A stretch of 64,000 nucleotides of DNA. It comes from G963664115 sp965216035. Lineage in GTDB: Bacteria > Acidobacteriota > Terriglobia > 20CM-2-55-15. Below, piece after piece: positions 27,468-35,721 of the stretch. Numbering within the stretch: the first letter of the stretch is position 1; the number at the start of each line of letters is the position of its first letter. The notes below the pieces were generated by a model, which was given only the letters and a program-made list of their open reading frames with translations, was not told the origin of the DNA and ran no database searches. Where the stretch lies: assembly GCA_965216035.1 (NCBI GenBank), contig CBDCFM010000021.1, forward strand, positions 62,001 through 126,000. The letters run 5' to 3'. The position numbers and the translations under genes are program-made.

Positions 27468-28853
27468 GAGTTATAACCGAATCTGGTGTTTGAGGGATTG
27501 AAGAAAAGCGGCGTATCTGGTTGATTTGTTGTTTACAAGACTTCAAAGCAACCAAAGGAGATACGCCACTATGAGTAAGAGTATCGTTATTGAACTGGAA
27601 GATCGAGAAGCGATTGCAGACCCAGTGACCGACCTGCTACGAACGGGGGCGCAACAGCTGATCCAACGCGCTGTGGAAGCCGAACTGTCCGAACTGCTAT
27701 CCCAGCACGGCGATCGGCGAACCGAGACGGGGAAGGCTGGAGTGGTGCGCAACGGTTATCTGCCTGAACGCGAGCTGCAGACTGGCCTGGGTCCGGTAAC
27801 GGTGCAAATCCCGAAGGTGCGCGCCAAGATGGGCGAAGCTGTGACGTTCCGCTCGGCCCTGGTACCCCCCTACATTCGGAAGACGCAGTCGATGGAAGCC
27901 GCCGTGCCGTGGTTGTATTTGAAAGGCGTCTCCAGCGGCGAGATGGGTGACGCCCTGAAAGTTCTTGTCGGTCCGAAGGCGCAGGGCCTGTCAGCGAGCA
28001 CGGTATCGCGCTTGAAACAGGTCTGGGCTGAAGAGTACCGCATCGGGTGCGACCAGCGTTTGGACGCCGACCGCTGGGTCTATGTCTGGGCCGACGGTAT
28101 CTACAGCGGACTTCGAGCCGAACAAACCAAGTTGTGTGCGTTGGTCGTAATCGGCGTGAATGAACGCGGAGAGAAGCGTTTTCTGGCGATCGAAGACGGT
28201 GTACGGGAATCGACACAGAGTTGGCGTGAGGTCTTGTTGAAGCTGAAGTCCCGAGGGATGAATATTCCGAAGTTGGCCATCGGTGACGGGGCGATGGGGT
28301 TCTGGGCCGCACTGGAGGAAATCTATCCCGAGACACACCAACAACGCTGCTGGATGCACAAGACCATGAATGTGCTCAACTGCTTACCCAAGTCGGTCCA
28401 GGCGAAAGCGAAACAGGCACTGCACGCGATCTGGAAGGCTGAGACACACGCAGATGCCGAGAAGGCATTCGATCTGTTCATTGAAACCTATGAGCCGAAG
28501 TATCCGAAAGCCACTGTCTGCCTGCAGAAAGACAGAGAAGAACTGCTGGCCTTTTACGGCTTTCCGGCCAAGCACTGGCAGAGCATCTGAACGACCAATC
28601 CCATTGAATCGACCTTTGCCACCATTCGACACCGAACCAAGCGATCCAGAGGCTGCCTGACACGGCATGGAATGCTGCACATGATGTTCAAGCTGGGTCA
28701 GTGCGCTGAGAAGAACTGGCGACGATTACGAGGATTCGATGATCTGGTCAAGGTGACTACTGGAGTGAAATTCAACGATGGAATCGAAGTGACAAAGCTC
28801 GATCAGACCGCCGCTTGAATCAATCTCCTAAACACCACTTTTGACAATAACTC
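27468..28853 (+). mobile_element. IS256-family element, copy 2 (1386 bp)
   Basis: Same length and same GAGTTAT/AATAACTC termini as copy 1. Left flank TTTTCGTG belongs to an IS6 transposase; right flank CATTGAGA belongs to the leader region of a kinase gene, so no target duplication is left and the insertion has been reshuffled. Its transposase gene carries a nonsense mutation. Confidence 0.9.
27571..28818 (+). pseudogene. IS256-family transposase, copy 2, nonsense mutant
   Basis: Aligns end to end with the copy 1 gene but the codon after HWQSI is TGA (28588-28590) where copies 1 and 3 have CGA, removing the catalytic-Glu region TNPIESTF. Other differences (Thr/Gln near residue 21-25, Met for Thr in RAKMGEA, Asp for Glu in MGDALK) make it the most diverged of the three. 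It can move only in trans. Confidence 0.9.
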
Positions 28854-28856
28854 CAT

Positions 28857-28938
28857 TGAGACTTTGATTGCGTCTAACTTCCTCCCTTAGTATTCTTTAG
28901 CCAGAATTTCACGTTTCTTTCGGCGACACACATTAAAC
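28857..28938 (+). promoter_or_regulatory. Kinase-gene leader with promoter-like boxes
   Basis: AT-rich leader with TTGATT at about 28862 and TAGTAT about 18 nt downstream, followed by TTTAGCCAGAATTTC and the start codon. Closely related leaders occur at 30700-30778, 58688-58740 and 61635-61690, always at present or former kinase-gene starts. Conservation in diverged loci supports a regulatory role, but the box assignment is a guess. Confidence 0.4.
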
Positions 28939-29281
28939 ATGGAATCCGGCATTAAACTTGGCCCGTACCAGATCACCGGACCACTGGGTAAGGGGCTATG
29001 GGAGAGGTTTACCAGGCCACCGACACCCATCTAAATCGACAGGTTGCCAACAAAGTACCTCCCACCGAGTTCGCGCAAGACACCGAACGCCTGGCCCGGT
29101 TTGAGCGCGAGGCAAAAACCCCAGCATCGTTCAACTACTCGATCATCGCCCAGATATACGGCTTTGAGAAGTCCACCGGCGTCCACGCCCTCGTGATGGA
29201 ACTGGTCGAGGGACCGACGCTCCCGCGAACCTCATCGTTGTACAGAACTGGCTGGAGGAGCTGAAGCGGCTCGTGCCCTGA
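28939..29281 (+). pseudogene. Ser/Thr kinase gene with large internal deletion
   Basis: Starts ATGGAATCCGGC (MESGIKLGPYQITGPLGKG), then a one-base shift after the glycine loop; the kinase continues in another frame as MGEVYQATDTHLNRQVA, RLARFEREAK and YGFEKSTGVHALVMELVEGP. The lysine strand reads VANKVPP, so the invariant VAxK lysine motif is also altered. At about 29224 it jumps straight to ANLIVVQNWLEELKRLVP and a stop, the usual C-terminal end of the kinase/TolB proteins. Roughly 700 codons between hinge and C-terminus are missing. Confidence 0.82.
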
Positions 29282-29464
29282 GGCTATAGAGAGTGCGTCA
29301 AGGCACAGAGACTTTTAAAGATTGCGTTGACGGGCTTGTTCTGAGTCTTACGCCTACTTTCCCGCACTACGTCGCCTCCAGCGCCATGTCAGTTGACTGC
29401 TGCGATAGGGAGGTCAGGCAGGGCCCGCAGTAGGCTCCGCGCCCTGTCGAAACGACGGATCGTC

Positions 29465-30338
29465 TTACCTGGAGTGGGCGTTCTCGTTGAAGAAGTCCTC
29501 TTCGCTGGGAACGCAAGGGTGATCCCACAGCTCGGCGCCGGGAACCAACTTGGTCGTGAACACCTGGCCGACCCACGGTTCGGTGTAAACCTCGGGATCG
29601 TAAATTGTGAGCTGGGATTCCAGGGTCCCGTAGGTCGAACGGCTCCACCGTTCTACGATCCGCATGTTGCTGGTGTGGGGCGCGCCGCCACCCGATTCCC
29701 GAGGATCCTCGACGCGAACTGGAAGGATCCACGAACGGTCGTCGAACCAGGCAGACTCGACGACGAACGTGTCGCCCTCCCAGTGGCCGACGTTCCAGCC
29801 ATTGAAGTTCATCACCGGGGGCTTTTCCTCCGGAAGCTCGCGGCCGTCGGTAAAAATCGTGCGCCCGGTGTGCTGGAACTCGAAGAACTGTACAACCCGG
29901 TCGGGCAACATCACGAACTCGAAGCCGTAGTTATAGTCATTAAGCCGGGGCCAGCCCATCGGATCACAGGCCAGGAGTCCGAGGTCCTTATTCCGAGCCG
30001 CCACTTCCATAGATCGGGACCCCGTCCGAGGTGAATTCTTCACCGCGAGTGGCCTCGAAGAGTTCCTCTCCGTACTCGGTGAAGGGAGGACGGGGCACCA
30101 TGGAACCGCGTGCACCGTTATAACCCCAGACACCGGAAAGATCGCGCCGGTCGTAGTCGGTGATCTCGCCGATCCGATACTGGGCCCAGGCTTCGTCCCT
30201 GTCGGCGTTGTTCTGGCAGCGCGGGCAAGAGTTCCAACCCTCCGGGAGTTGAGCCGCTCGGCTCTCTTGGGCCAGCGCGAGCGACAGGCACAGGACAACC
30301 GCCGTGACCACTGTCAGAACGACGATTCGATTTCGCAT
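29465..30338 (-). pseudogene. GRWxGDTLVVxT-family secreted protein, frameshifted
   Basis: Paralogue of the genes at 18548 and 45590. The N-terminal part starts at ATG 30338 (AAGGGACT ribosome site), has a signal peptide (IVVLTVVTAVVLCLSLALA) and a CPRCQNNAD segment, and runs to EEFTSDGVPIYG. The reading frame then shifts by one near 30000; the other frame carries on with LACDPMGWPRLNDYNYGFEF, GHWEGDTFVVESAWF and a C-terminal CVPSEEDFFNENAHSR. Otherwise the gene is full length, so a recent mutation or an assembly error is possible. Residues 29282-29464 downstream hold nothing recognisable. Confidence 0.75.
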
Positions 30339-30778
30339 GGTAGTCCCTTCCCCCTCATGCTCCAGAGATCTGGATAAACAAACGATACGTAGCGATGGGC
30401 GCAATCTCCTGCTATTGAACACTTGAGAGTCGTGCCTGTCAACAACTAGCTGACGCGAAGTCGCCCCGAGGGAAACGCCTGTGAAGCAGAGTGCGCGCAT
30501 CCAGTGCGAAGCCAGGGCAGCTGCCGCCGGAATCGTAACTGTTCTGCCGGGGGAGCCACTTAGGCCTCGGGTTCCGTGTACCTCCGTTCATACCATTTCG
30601 AATCCACATCCCTGTCCCCTTGTCGGAGATGTGATGTGACAACTGCACAAAACAGGGTGTTTCTCACTGTCCCAGAACCGCGTTTAACATGCCCAGAGAT
30701 TTCTATAGCTTCTAACTCTCCTACCTAGATAGACTTGCTAGAATTTCGGCGGTCTCTTCGGCGGTTTGCTTAAACGAT
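30339..30778. other. Intergenic stretch ending in a kinase-gene leader
   Basis: No gene recognised. The last ~80 bases (from about 30700) align by eye with the kinase leaders at 28857 and 58688 (TTCTAACT then TAGAATTTCGG) and run up to the IS3 left end, showing that the IS3 landed a few bases before a kinase start codon. Confidence 0.55.
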
Positions 30779-30811
30779 TGACCTTGCCTGGATTCGACGT
30801 ACACTAGTTCC

Positions 30812-31675
30812 CTAAGCAGTCATAAGGTTGGACTCCACATCGACCGGAGTCTTGTAGCCGATCGATGAGTGTATCCGTCTTTGATTATAGAAGCCTTCGA
30901 TCCAGTCGACGATATCGAGCCTGGCCAGGGCTCGAGTGTCGTAGCGCAGCTGATGGATGCGCTCGACTTTCAGCGTTTTGAAGAAGCTCTCCATGGGGGA
31001 GTTGTCCCAGCAATTGGCCCTCCGGCTCATCGATTGAATCATCCGGTAGTCTTTGATCAACCGCTGGTGGCTGTCGCTGGCGTATTGAGTGCCGCGATCC
31101 GAGTGCATGATCAGACCCACAGCTGGCTTGCGACGCCAGTACGCCGACTTCAAGGCCTGGCAAACTAAGTCGGCCTTGATCCGATCACTCATCGACCAGC
31201 CCACGATTCTGCGGCTGGCCAGATCCATGACGCAGGCCAGATAGAGCCAGCCTTCGCCCGTGGCGATATAGGTGATGTCACCGAGCCATGCCTGATTGAC
31301 TTGCCAGCCATCAAAGCGTCGATCCAGTATGTTGGAGGCGATCGGCTTGTGATGGGCCGAATCGGTCGTCACCCGATAGGGCCTCTTGTAGACCGGCCGC
31401 AGACCCTGTCGCTTCAGGCTATGGCGCACCCGTTCGTGGCCGACCTGAACACCCTGATCACGCAGCCCCCGCACGATCCGTGGCCGACCGTAGCTGCGCT
31501 TACTGCCCGCGTGAATCGCCGCCACCTGGGCATCGAGTACCGCATTGGCCATTGAGCGATTACTGGGTGCTCGCTTATTTCTCTGGTAATACCCGGTCGG
31601 CGACACATCAAGCTGGCGGCACATTCGGGTCACGCTGTATTGGTCGCGATGTTCTTTGATCCAGGCATACTTCAC
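30812..31675 (-). CDS. IS3-family transposase OrfB
   Basis: 287-aa integrase-core transposase. HTH_21 domain GSKRSYGRPRIVRGLRDQG, then catalytic residues in WLGDITYIATGEGW (Asp), IMHSDRGTQYAS (Asp) and NSPMESFFKTLKVE (Glu), ending NQRRIHSSIGYKTP. Start ATG at 31675 overlaps the orfA stop by four bases. Production as an OrfAB fusion is likely through an A7 slippery run at 31705-31711 inside orfA. Confidence 0.92.
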   Translation of the reverse strand: MKYAWIKEHRDQYSVTRMCRQLDVSPTGYYQRNKRAPSNRSMANAVLDAQVAAIHAGSKRSYGRPRIVRGLRDQGVQVGHERVRHSLKRQGLRPVYKRPYRVTTDSAHHKPIASNILDRRFDGWQVNQAWLGDITYIATGEGWLYLACVMDLASRRIVGWSMSDRIKADLVCQALKSAYWRRKPAVGLIMHSDRGTQYASDSHQRLIKDYRMIQSMSRRANCWDNSPMESFFKTLKVERIHQLRYDTRALARLDIVDWIEGFYNQRRIHSSIGYKTPVDVESNLMTA

Positions 31676-31989
31676 CGCGACTCTTTCGCGAAATACGCCG
31701 CCGCTTTTTTTACGATTTCTAAGTCCAGCTTCGTGCTCGCCAGCTCCCGGCGCAATCGGGTGTTCTCCGCCTCGGCCTCCGCCACTGATCGCTTCACCCC
31801 CACCGTGGCGCCATCAGCCGCCTTGAGCTTGCCTGCACGGCTTAGCTTGATCCAATTCCACAGACTCGAATCCGGAATGCCCAGTCGCTTCGCGGCACGG
31901 CTACCTCCGATCGATTCGCCCAGCCTTACGGCCTCCACCTTGAACTCATCGGTGTACTGCCGATTCGGAACCCCATCCTTCTCGCCCAT
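31672..31989 (-). CDS. IS3-family transposase OrfA
   Basis: 105-aa HTH protein (RQYTDEFKVEAVRLGESIGG, SSLWNWIKLSRAG) with a C-terminal coiled coil (EAENTRLRRELASTKLDLEI). A heptameric A run followed by GC (minus strand, 31705-31711) precedes the last ~10 codons; this is the usual place for the programmed -1 frameshift in the IS3 family. Confidence 0.9.
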   Translation of the reverse strand: MGEKDGVPNRQYTDEFKVEAVRLGESIGGSRAAKRLGIPDSSLWNWIKLSRAGKLKAADGATVGVKRSVAEAEAENTRLRRELASTKLDLEIVKKAAAYFAKESR

Positions 31990-32054
31990 TTTCGCCCTCC
32001 GTTCATCAAAAAGTTATCAGCATTTTGATGTACGTGAAACCAGGGCAGGGTCAG

Positions 32055-32280
32055 ATGGAATCCGGCAGCAAACTAGCGCACTACGATATCCTCATCCCCA
32101 CTCGGCAAGGGCGGCAAGGGCGGCAAGGGCGGCAAGGGCGGCATGGGCGGCATGGGCGAAGTCTGGCGCGCCCGCGATACCAAGCTGGGCCGCGAAGTCG
32201 CCATCAAGACGCTGCCGGAAGAATTTGCCAAGGACGCTGCTCGGTTGGCTCGGTTTGAACGTGAAGCGAAACTGCGGTTA
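32055..32280 (+). pseudogene. Ser/Thr kinase N-terminal fragment with expanded glycine loop
   Basis: ATGGAATCCGGC start (MESGSKLAHYDILIP) followed by a one-base shift and a glycine loop in which a GKG/GMG tripeptide is repeated six times before EVWRARDTKLGREVAIKTLP; normal kinases have one GKG and one GMG here. It then reads FAKDAARLARFEREAK and ends abruptly at a dispersed repeat at about 32281. Everything after the N-lobe is missing. The IS3 at 30779 separates it from its leader. Confidence 0.82.
32104..32157 (+). repeat. Six-unit 9-bp tandem repeat in kinase glycine loop
   Basis: Four GGCAAGGGC units followed by two GGCATGGGC units, exactly in frame with the kinase glycine loop. Looks like replication slippage within a decaying gene. 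Confidence 0.9.
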
Positions 32281-32376
32281 GGAAAAATAAGCGGGGTCTG
32301 ACGAGTACGGCAGCGCTGCCAACGTCGTCGTATGGATGTTATGTCAACCCGCGCACGGCCGAAGACCGCTGAGCGG
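32281..32376 (+). repeat. Dispersed ~100-bp repeat, copy 1
   Basis: Contains AAATAAGCGGGGTCTGACG, then CGTCGTATGGATGTTATGTC and AACCCGCGCACGGCCG. Related copies at 40151, 40371-40441 (inverted), 41937 and 48671. No coding capacity; ends in a GC-rich potential hairpin. It directly follows the truncated kinase. Confidence 0.75.
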
Positions 32377-32439
32377 CGGAAGCGTGACCGCCTTTGGCCC
32401 TCTTCGTGAGAACGCAGCAGCACGGCCCGGCCCGCTTCG

Positions 32440-33459
32440 CTAGTTATTCGCTCCTGCCCAGAACATGCAGCCAGGGCCAGATCCTTCGCCCATCATAATC
32501 TCCTCGGTCACTTCGAGGGTCGCAAGGTCGAGCACAGCCACCCGATCGGCATCCCTGAGTCCGACATAGGCGCGCGTGCCGTCTCGCGATACGAGGACCG
32601 CCCCGTCGCCGGTATCCATCTGGGCCATGCTGATGCGCTTGATCACGTTCCGCGACGCAGCGTCGAGGACAATGACCGACGCGGCCTCACCGTCGATGAT
32701 CAGCACCCGACCGTCCGGCGTGAACTTGAGGCGATTGGCGTCCTGCATTCCCAGATCGAGACTCTGGACGACCTCCTTGGTGGCCACGTTGATGATCGAC
32801 ACGCTGCCATCATTCCGCGTCGCGGTCCAGACCTCCTGACCATCAGGGGACACGTCGATCCCCTCGGGACGGTCTCCGGGTACCGGGATGACGGACAGCG
32901 TCGTCTCGGATGGGCCGTCGATGGCGCCCTCAGCCATCGTGACGGAGTTCGAGGCAGTGTTCGGCATGAAGAGCGTGCGTTCGTCGGCACCAAGAACGAG
33001 CATATGTGTGCCCTCCTGACCAATCCCAAGGGTCCAGTCGATCTGGTCTGCCTCGGGGTCGTAGCGTCCGATCGACTTATAGCCCTCGATCGTGAAATAG
33101 ACCTTCCCGTCCACAAAGAGCACGTCGTGAGGTCCGCTGCCCGGGCCCGGGTTCACCCTACGGATCTCGCGCTGGGTCGCGATATCAATCACTGAAATCC
33201 CATCGCTAGGGCTCGCGACAAAGGCCAGACGTCCATCGGGGGACGCCGTCACCTCGTGCGGATCGCGTCCGGTTGGCACCCGCCCGAGCACTGCGCCACT
33301 GGCTGGATCCACGATCGCCAAGGCACTGGCGTCCCTGAGCAGCACAAGCAACCGCTCGGACGAGGGCTCCTGAGCGCTGAGACTGCCGCTGGCGGCCGTG
33401 ATAGCCACCAGGGCAACAAGCGATACCACCCACCGTCGAAAACTATGTGTCAGTTTCAT
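32440..33459 (-). CDS. Secreted YncE-like beta-propeller protein
   Basis: 339 aa with a signal peptide (RRWVVSLVALVAITAASGSLSAQ) and repeated ~40-residue blades of the YVTN/YncE kind: SPDGRLAFVASPSDGISVID, SPDGQEVWTATRNDGSVSII, TPDGRVLIIDGEAASVIVLD, SRDGTRAYVGLRDADRVAVL. Such propellers act as periplasmic binding or scaffold proteins; no catalytic motif is visible. ATG at 33459 has AGGAGG 9-10 nt upstream, preferred over the more upstream in-frame start. Confidence 0.85.
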   Translation of the reverse strand: MKLTHSFRRWVVSLVALVAITAASGSLSAQEPSSERLLVLLRDASALAIVDPASGAVLGRVPTGRDPHEVTASPDGRLAFVASPSDGISVIDIATQREIRRVNPGPGSGPHDVLFVDGKVYFTIEGYKSIGRYDPEADQIDWTLGIGQEGTHMLVLGADERTLFMPNTASNSVTMAEGAIDGPSETTLSVIPVPGDRPEGIDVSPDGQEVWTATRNDGSVSIINVATKEVVQSLDLGMQDANRLKFTPDGRVLIIDGEAASVIVLDAASRNVIKRISMAQMDTGDGAVLVSRDGTRAYVGLRDADRVAVLDLATLEVTEEIMMGEGSGPGCMFWAGANN

Positions 33460-33485
33460 CCCGCGCCTCCTGACTATCGATTGCC

Positions 33486-33812
33486 TCAACTGCGAGAAAT
33501 ACGATGCCCGCGATCACGCCGATATTGGCGAGCATGGTGATCATCTGACCGAGGTCGACACGCGATTTCGTCTAGCGAACGGCAGCTCTTTCGGCCAGCG
33601 GGCAATCCCTCTAAGGCAAATCGACCGTCATCAGAACTCCGCGTGCGTGCGTCAACGCCAGCTTCGCTTCGCGCTCGGATCGGTGCATCCCCGACGAATG
33701 AACCGTCCGGGTGCAGAACGCGCCCTACGATCGAACTCGAGGGAGACTGTGCAGCCGCGTCAAAACAAGCTATGAAGACGAAGCCTATGATCGCCACTAC
33801 ACGGATCTTCAT
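33486..33812 (-). pseudogene. Carboxypeptidase-regulatory-domain protein, N-terminal fragment
   Basis: Signal peptide (VVAIIGFVFIACFDAAAQ) followed by a CarboxypepD_reg-like beta-sandwich (SIVGRVLHPDGSFVGDAPIR, SSDDGRFALEGLPAG), as found at the N-terminus of TonB-dependent receptors in Acidobacteriota. After LPAG the sequence is unrelated: in another frame it reads MITMLANIGVIAGIVFLAV, like the single helix of a small membrane protein. So two broken genes are fused here. Confidence 0.6.
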
Positions 33813-33929
33813 CGGACCATCCGAGCTGTGTGCCGAATGCCATGTTGAAAAGCTGGCTAAAGGATACGAAAGGCCGGAATTATGTGCAATGAATCTGTCA
33901 GTTGGGAATTCTCACAGTCCGGCAACCGG

Positions 33930-35171
33930 TGTGGTCTCAATAGGTCGATGCAACACTTCACATAGGAAGCGAGGTGAAGTGTATGCCGAAGAAAAGAAAG
34001 AAGCGACGGATGAGGAAGCGCCGGTGGTTCACAACCACGGAGCTGGTCGAGATATGGGATCGGTGGCAGCGGGGGGAGTCCACCAAAGCGATCGGTCGTG
34101 TACTGGACAGAGGGGGGACGTCGATTCATCGCCAACTGGCCGTGTATGGCGGCATCCGTCCGCGGCCCCGTTGCCGTTCATCCCGGGCCCTAACTCTGAT
34201 CGAGCGTGAAGAGATTTCCAGGGGTATTGCGGCGAAGAAGTCGATTCGGTCGATGGCCATGGCGCTGGGTCGCTCACCGTCGACACTGAGTCGGGAAATC
34301 GGTCGCAATGGCGGCTATGATAACTATCGAGCGTTGGAAGCCGATCAGCGGGCGTGGGACAGGGCACGCCGTCCGAAGCCATGCCGCCTGGCCCAATGTC
34401 TCCGGCTACGGCAGCTGGTCGAAGACAAGCTCCGCCTGGACTGGTCGCCTCAACAGATCGCCGGGTGGCTGAAGCACACCTATCCGGAAGACGAGTCGCT
34501 TCACGTGTCGCACGAGATTATCTATCGCAGCCTTTTCATCCAGGCCCGCGGGGCTCTAAAGAAAGAACTGACTCTGTGTTTGCGTTCAAAGCGATCGATC
34601 CGTCGATCCCAACATGCGACCCGGAAAGGCCACGGTAAAGGGCAACTCGCCGATATGGTATCGATCCGTGAGCGTCCGGCCTCAGTCGAAGATCGTGCCG
34701 TGCCCGGTCACTGGGAGGGAGACCTACTGGCTGGATCTAAGAACACCCACATCGCCACATTGGTCGAACGTCACTCGCGCTACGTGATGTTAGTGAAGGT
34801 GTCGAGCAAGGAAACAGAGACGGTCATCTCGGCGCTCATCGAGCACGCCAGAGAGCTACCGACAGAACTGTACAAATCGCTGACCTGGGATCGCGGTCGG
34901 GAAATGGCCGATCACAAGCGCTTCACTCTGGCCACGAAGATTGACGTCTACTTCTGTGATCCACAGAGTCCATGGCAACGCGGCTCGAACGAAAACACCA
35001 ATGGTCTGTTGCGGTATTACTTCCCGAAAGGAACGGACTTGTCTGTACACTCACAGGAACAGCTGGACTTCATTGCCCGGAGACTTAATGAACGCCCCCG
35101 CCAGACGTTGGGGTTTGAAACTCCGGCTGAACGATTTAACGCTTGTGTTGCATCGACCGGTTGAGCCGGCA
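33930..35171 (+). mobile_element. IS30-family element, copy A (1242 bp)
   Basis: Ends TGTGGTCTCAATAGGTCGAT (left) and the inverse of TGCCGGCTCAACCGGTCGAT (right), flanked by a 2-bp GG duplication (33928-33929, 35172-35173). Same length and nearly identical sequence to copies C (44135) and D (57415). It inserted between a fragment of unknown origin and the tail of a kinase gene. Confidence 0.9.
33983..35164 (+). CDS. IS30-family transposase, copy A
   Basis: 393-aa transposase with an N-terminal helix-turn-helix (TTTELVEIWDRWQRGESTKA), a second IS30 motif (LTLIEREEISRGIAAKKSIR, STLSREIGRNGG) and the DDE core: GHWEGDLLAGSKNTHIA (Asp), SLTWDRGREMADH (Asp), QRGSNENTNGLLRYYFPKG (Glu). ATG at 33983 is chosen because GAGGTGA lies 6 nt upstream. 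Differs from copies C and D at one residue near the C-terminus (Gln for His in HSQEQ). Confidence 0.93.
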   Translation: MPKKRKKRRMRKRRWFTTTELVEIWDRWQRGESTKAIGRVLDRGGTSIHRQLAVYGGIRPRPRCRSSRALTLIEREEISRGIAAKKSIRSMAMALGRSPSTLSREIGRNGGYDNYRALEADQRAWDRARRPKPCRLAQCLRLRQLVEDKLRLDWSPQQIAGWLKHTYPEDESLHVSHEIIYRSLFIQARGALKKELTLCLRSKRSIRRSQHATRKGHGKGQLADMVSIRERPASVEDRAVPGHWEGDLLAGSKNTHIATLVERHSRYVMLVKVSSKETETVISALIEHARELPTELYKSLTWDRGREMADHKRFTLATKIDVYFCDPQSPWQRGSNENTNGLLRYYFPKGTDLSVHSQEQLDFIARRLNERPRQTLGFETPAERFNACVASTG

Positions 35172-35341
35172 GGATTTATCGCGCCCTGACCTGCCGATCA
35201 CGGGACCAGCACTCGTCCCGTCAGTTCTTCAAACCAGACGTCCATGAGTGGGCGCTCACCCCAAACAATGAAAAACCGACGTTTTCGTGATCCCGATATC
35301 CCGGCAGAAGGCCCGAAGTGCCTGGACTGATTCTAAAGGGC

Positions 35342-35711
35342 TTACGCTATATTTTCGTAACAGTTCTGCACGAAGATCACGTTGGATTCCGTTTCACCCA
35401 GGCTCTGGACTGTCTGAACGACGATAAAGCGGTCTGAGTCGTCGCCCGCATTGTAGGTCGGGAAGTTTGGGCTTTCACGAAGTTTAAGCCTCATCCCAAC
35501 CTGCTCAATGTCGAACAGTTCCTCCGGCAATCCCAGAGCCAGAGTCGGTTCGGATTCGACTGCAACCGCCATAAGTGTGTTTTCCTCCAAGTAAAACAGC
35601 TCATCCCCTCGCGGGCTCCACTTCGCATGCAGGCCGCCATTGACAGACACCTGTTCGACAACTTCTCCCGAAGGAAATCGCGCCAGATATATCTCCCAAC
35701 TTGACAACATC
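35342..35711 (-). pseudogene. Kinase/TolB-type protein, C-terminal fragment
   Basis: Last ~120 residues of a kinase-linked TolB/WD40 propeller: IYLARFPSGEVVEQVSVNGG, AKWSPRGDELFYLEENTLMA and a FDIEQVGMRL blade, ending FVQNCYENIA. The upstream part is cut at about 35711, 10 nt from the stop of the MBL gene. Downstream on the same strand, a 126-bp stretch (35237-35362) separates the CYENIA end from a second, older-looking end, WFEELTGRVLVP, at 35198-35236. The IS30 copy A borders this tail. Confidence 0.78.
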
Positions 35712-35721
35712 GACCGAGCCT

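Larger units (their letters stand above)
30779..32053 (-). mobile_element. IS3-family element, complete (1275 bp)
   Basis: Inverted ends TGACCTTGCCTGG (30779) and CCAGGGCAGGGTCA (ending 32053) extend as an imperfect ~24-bp repeat through CGTACA. A 3-bp duplication GAT flanks it (30776-30778 and 32054-32056). Contains orfA and orfB on the minus strand. Removing it joins a kinase leader to the kinase ATG at 32055. Confidence 0.88.

Noticed and set aside
32104..32157. Possible CRISPR or VNTR array
   Set aside because: Only six contiguous 9-bp units without spacers, in frame with a kinase glycine loop; simple slippage.
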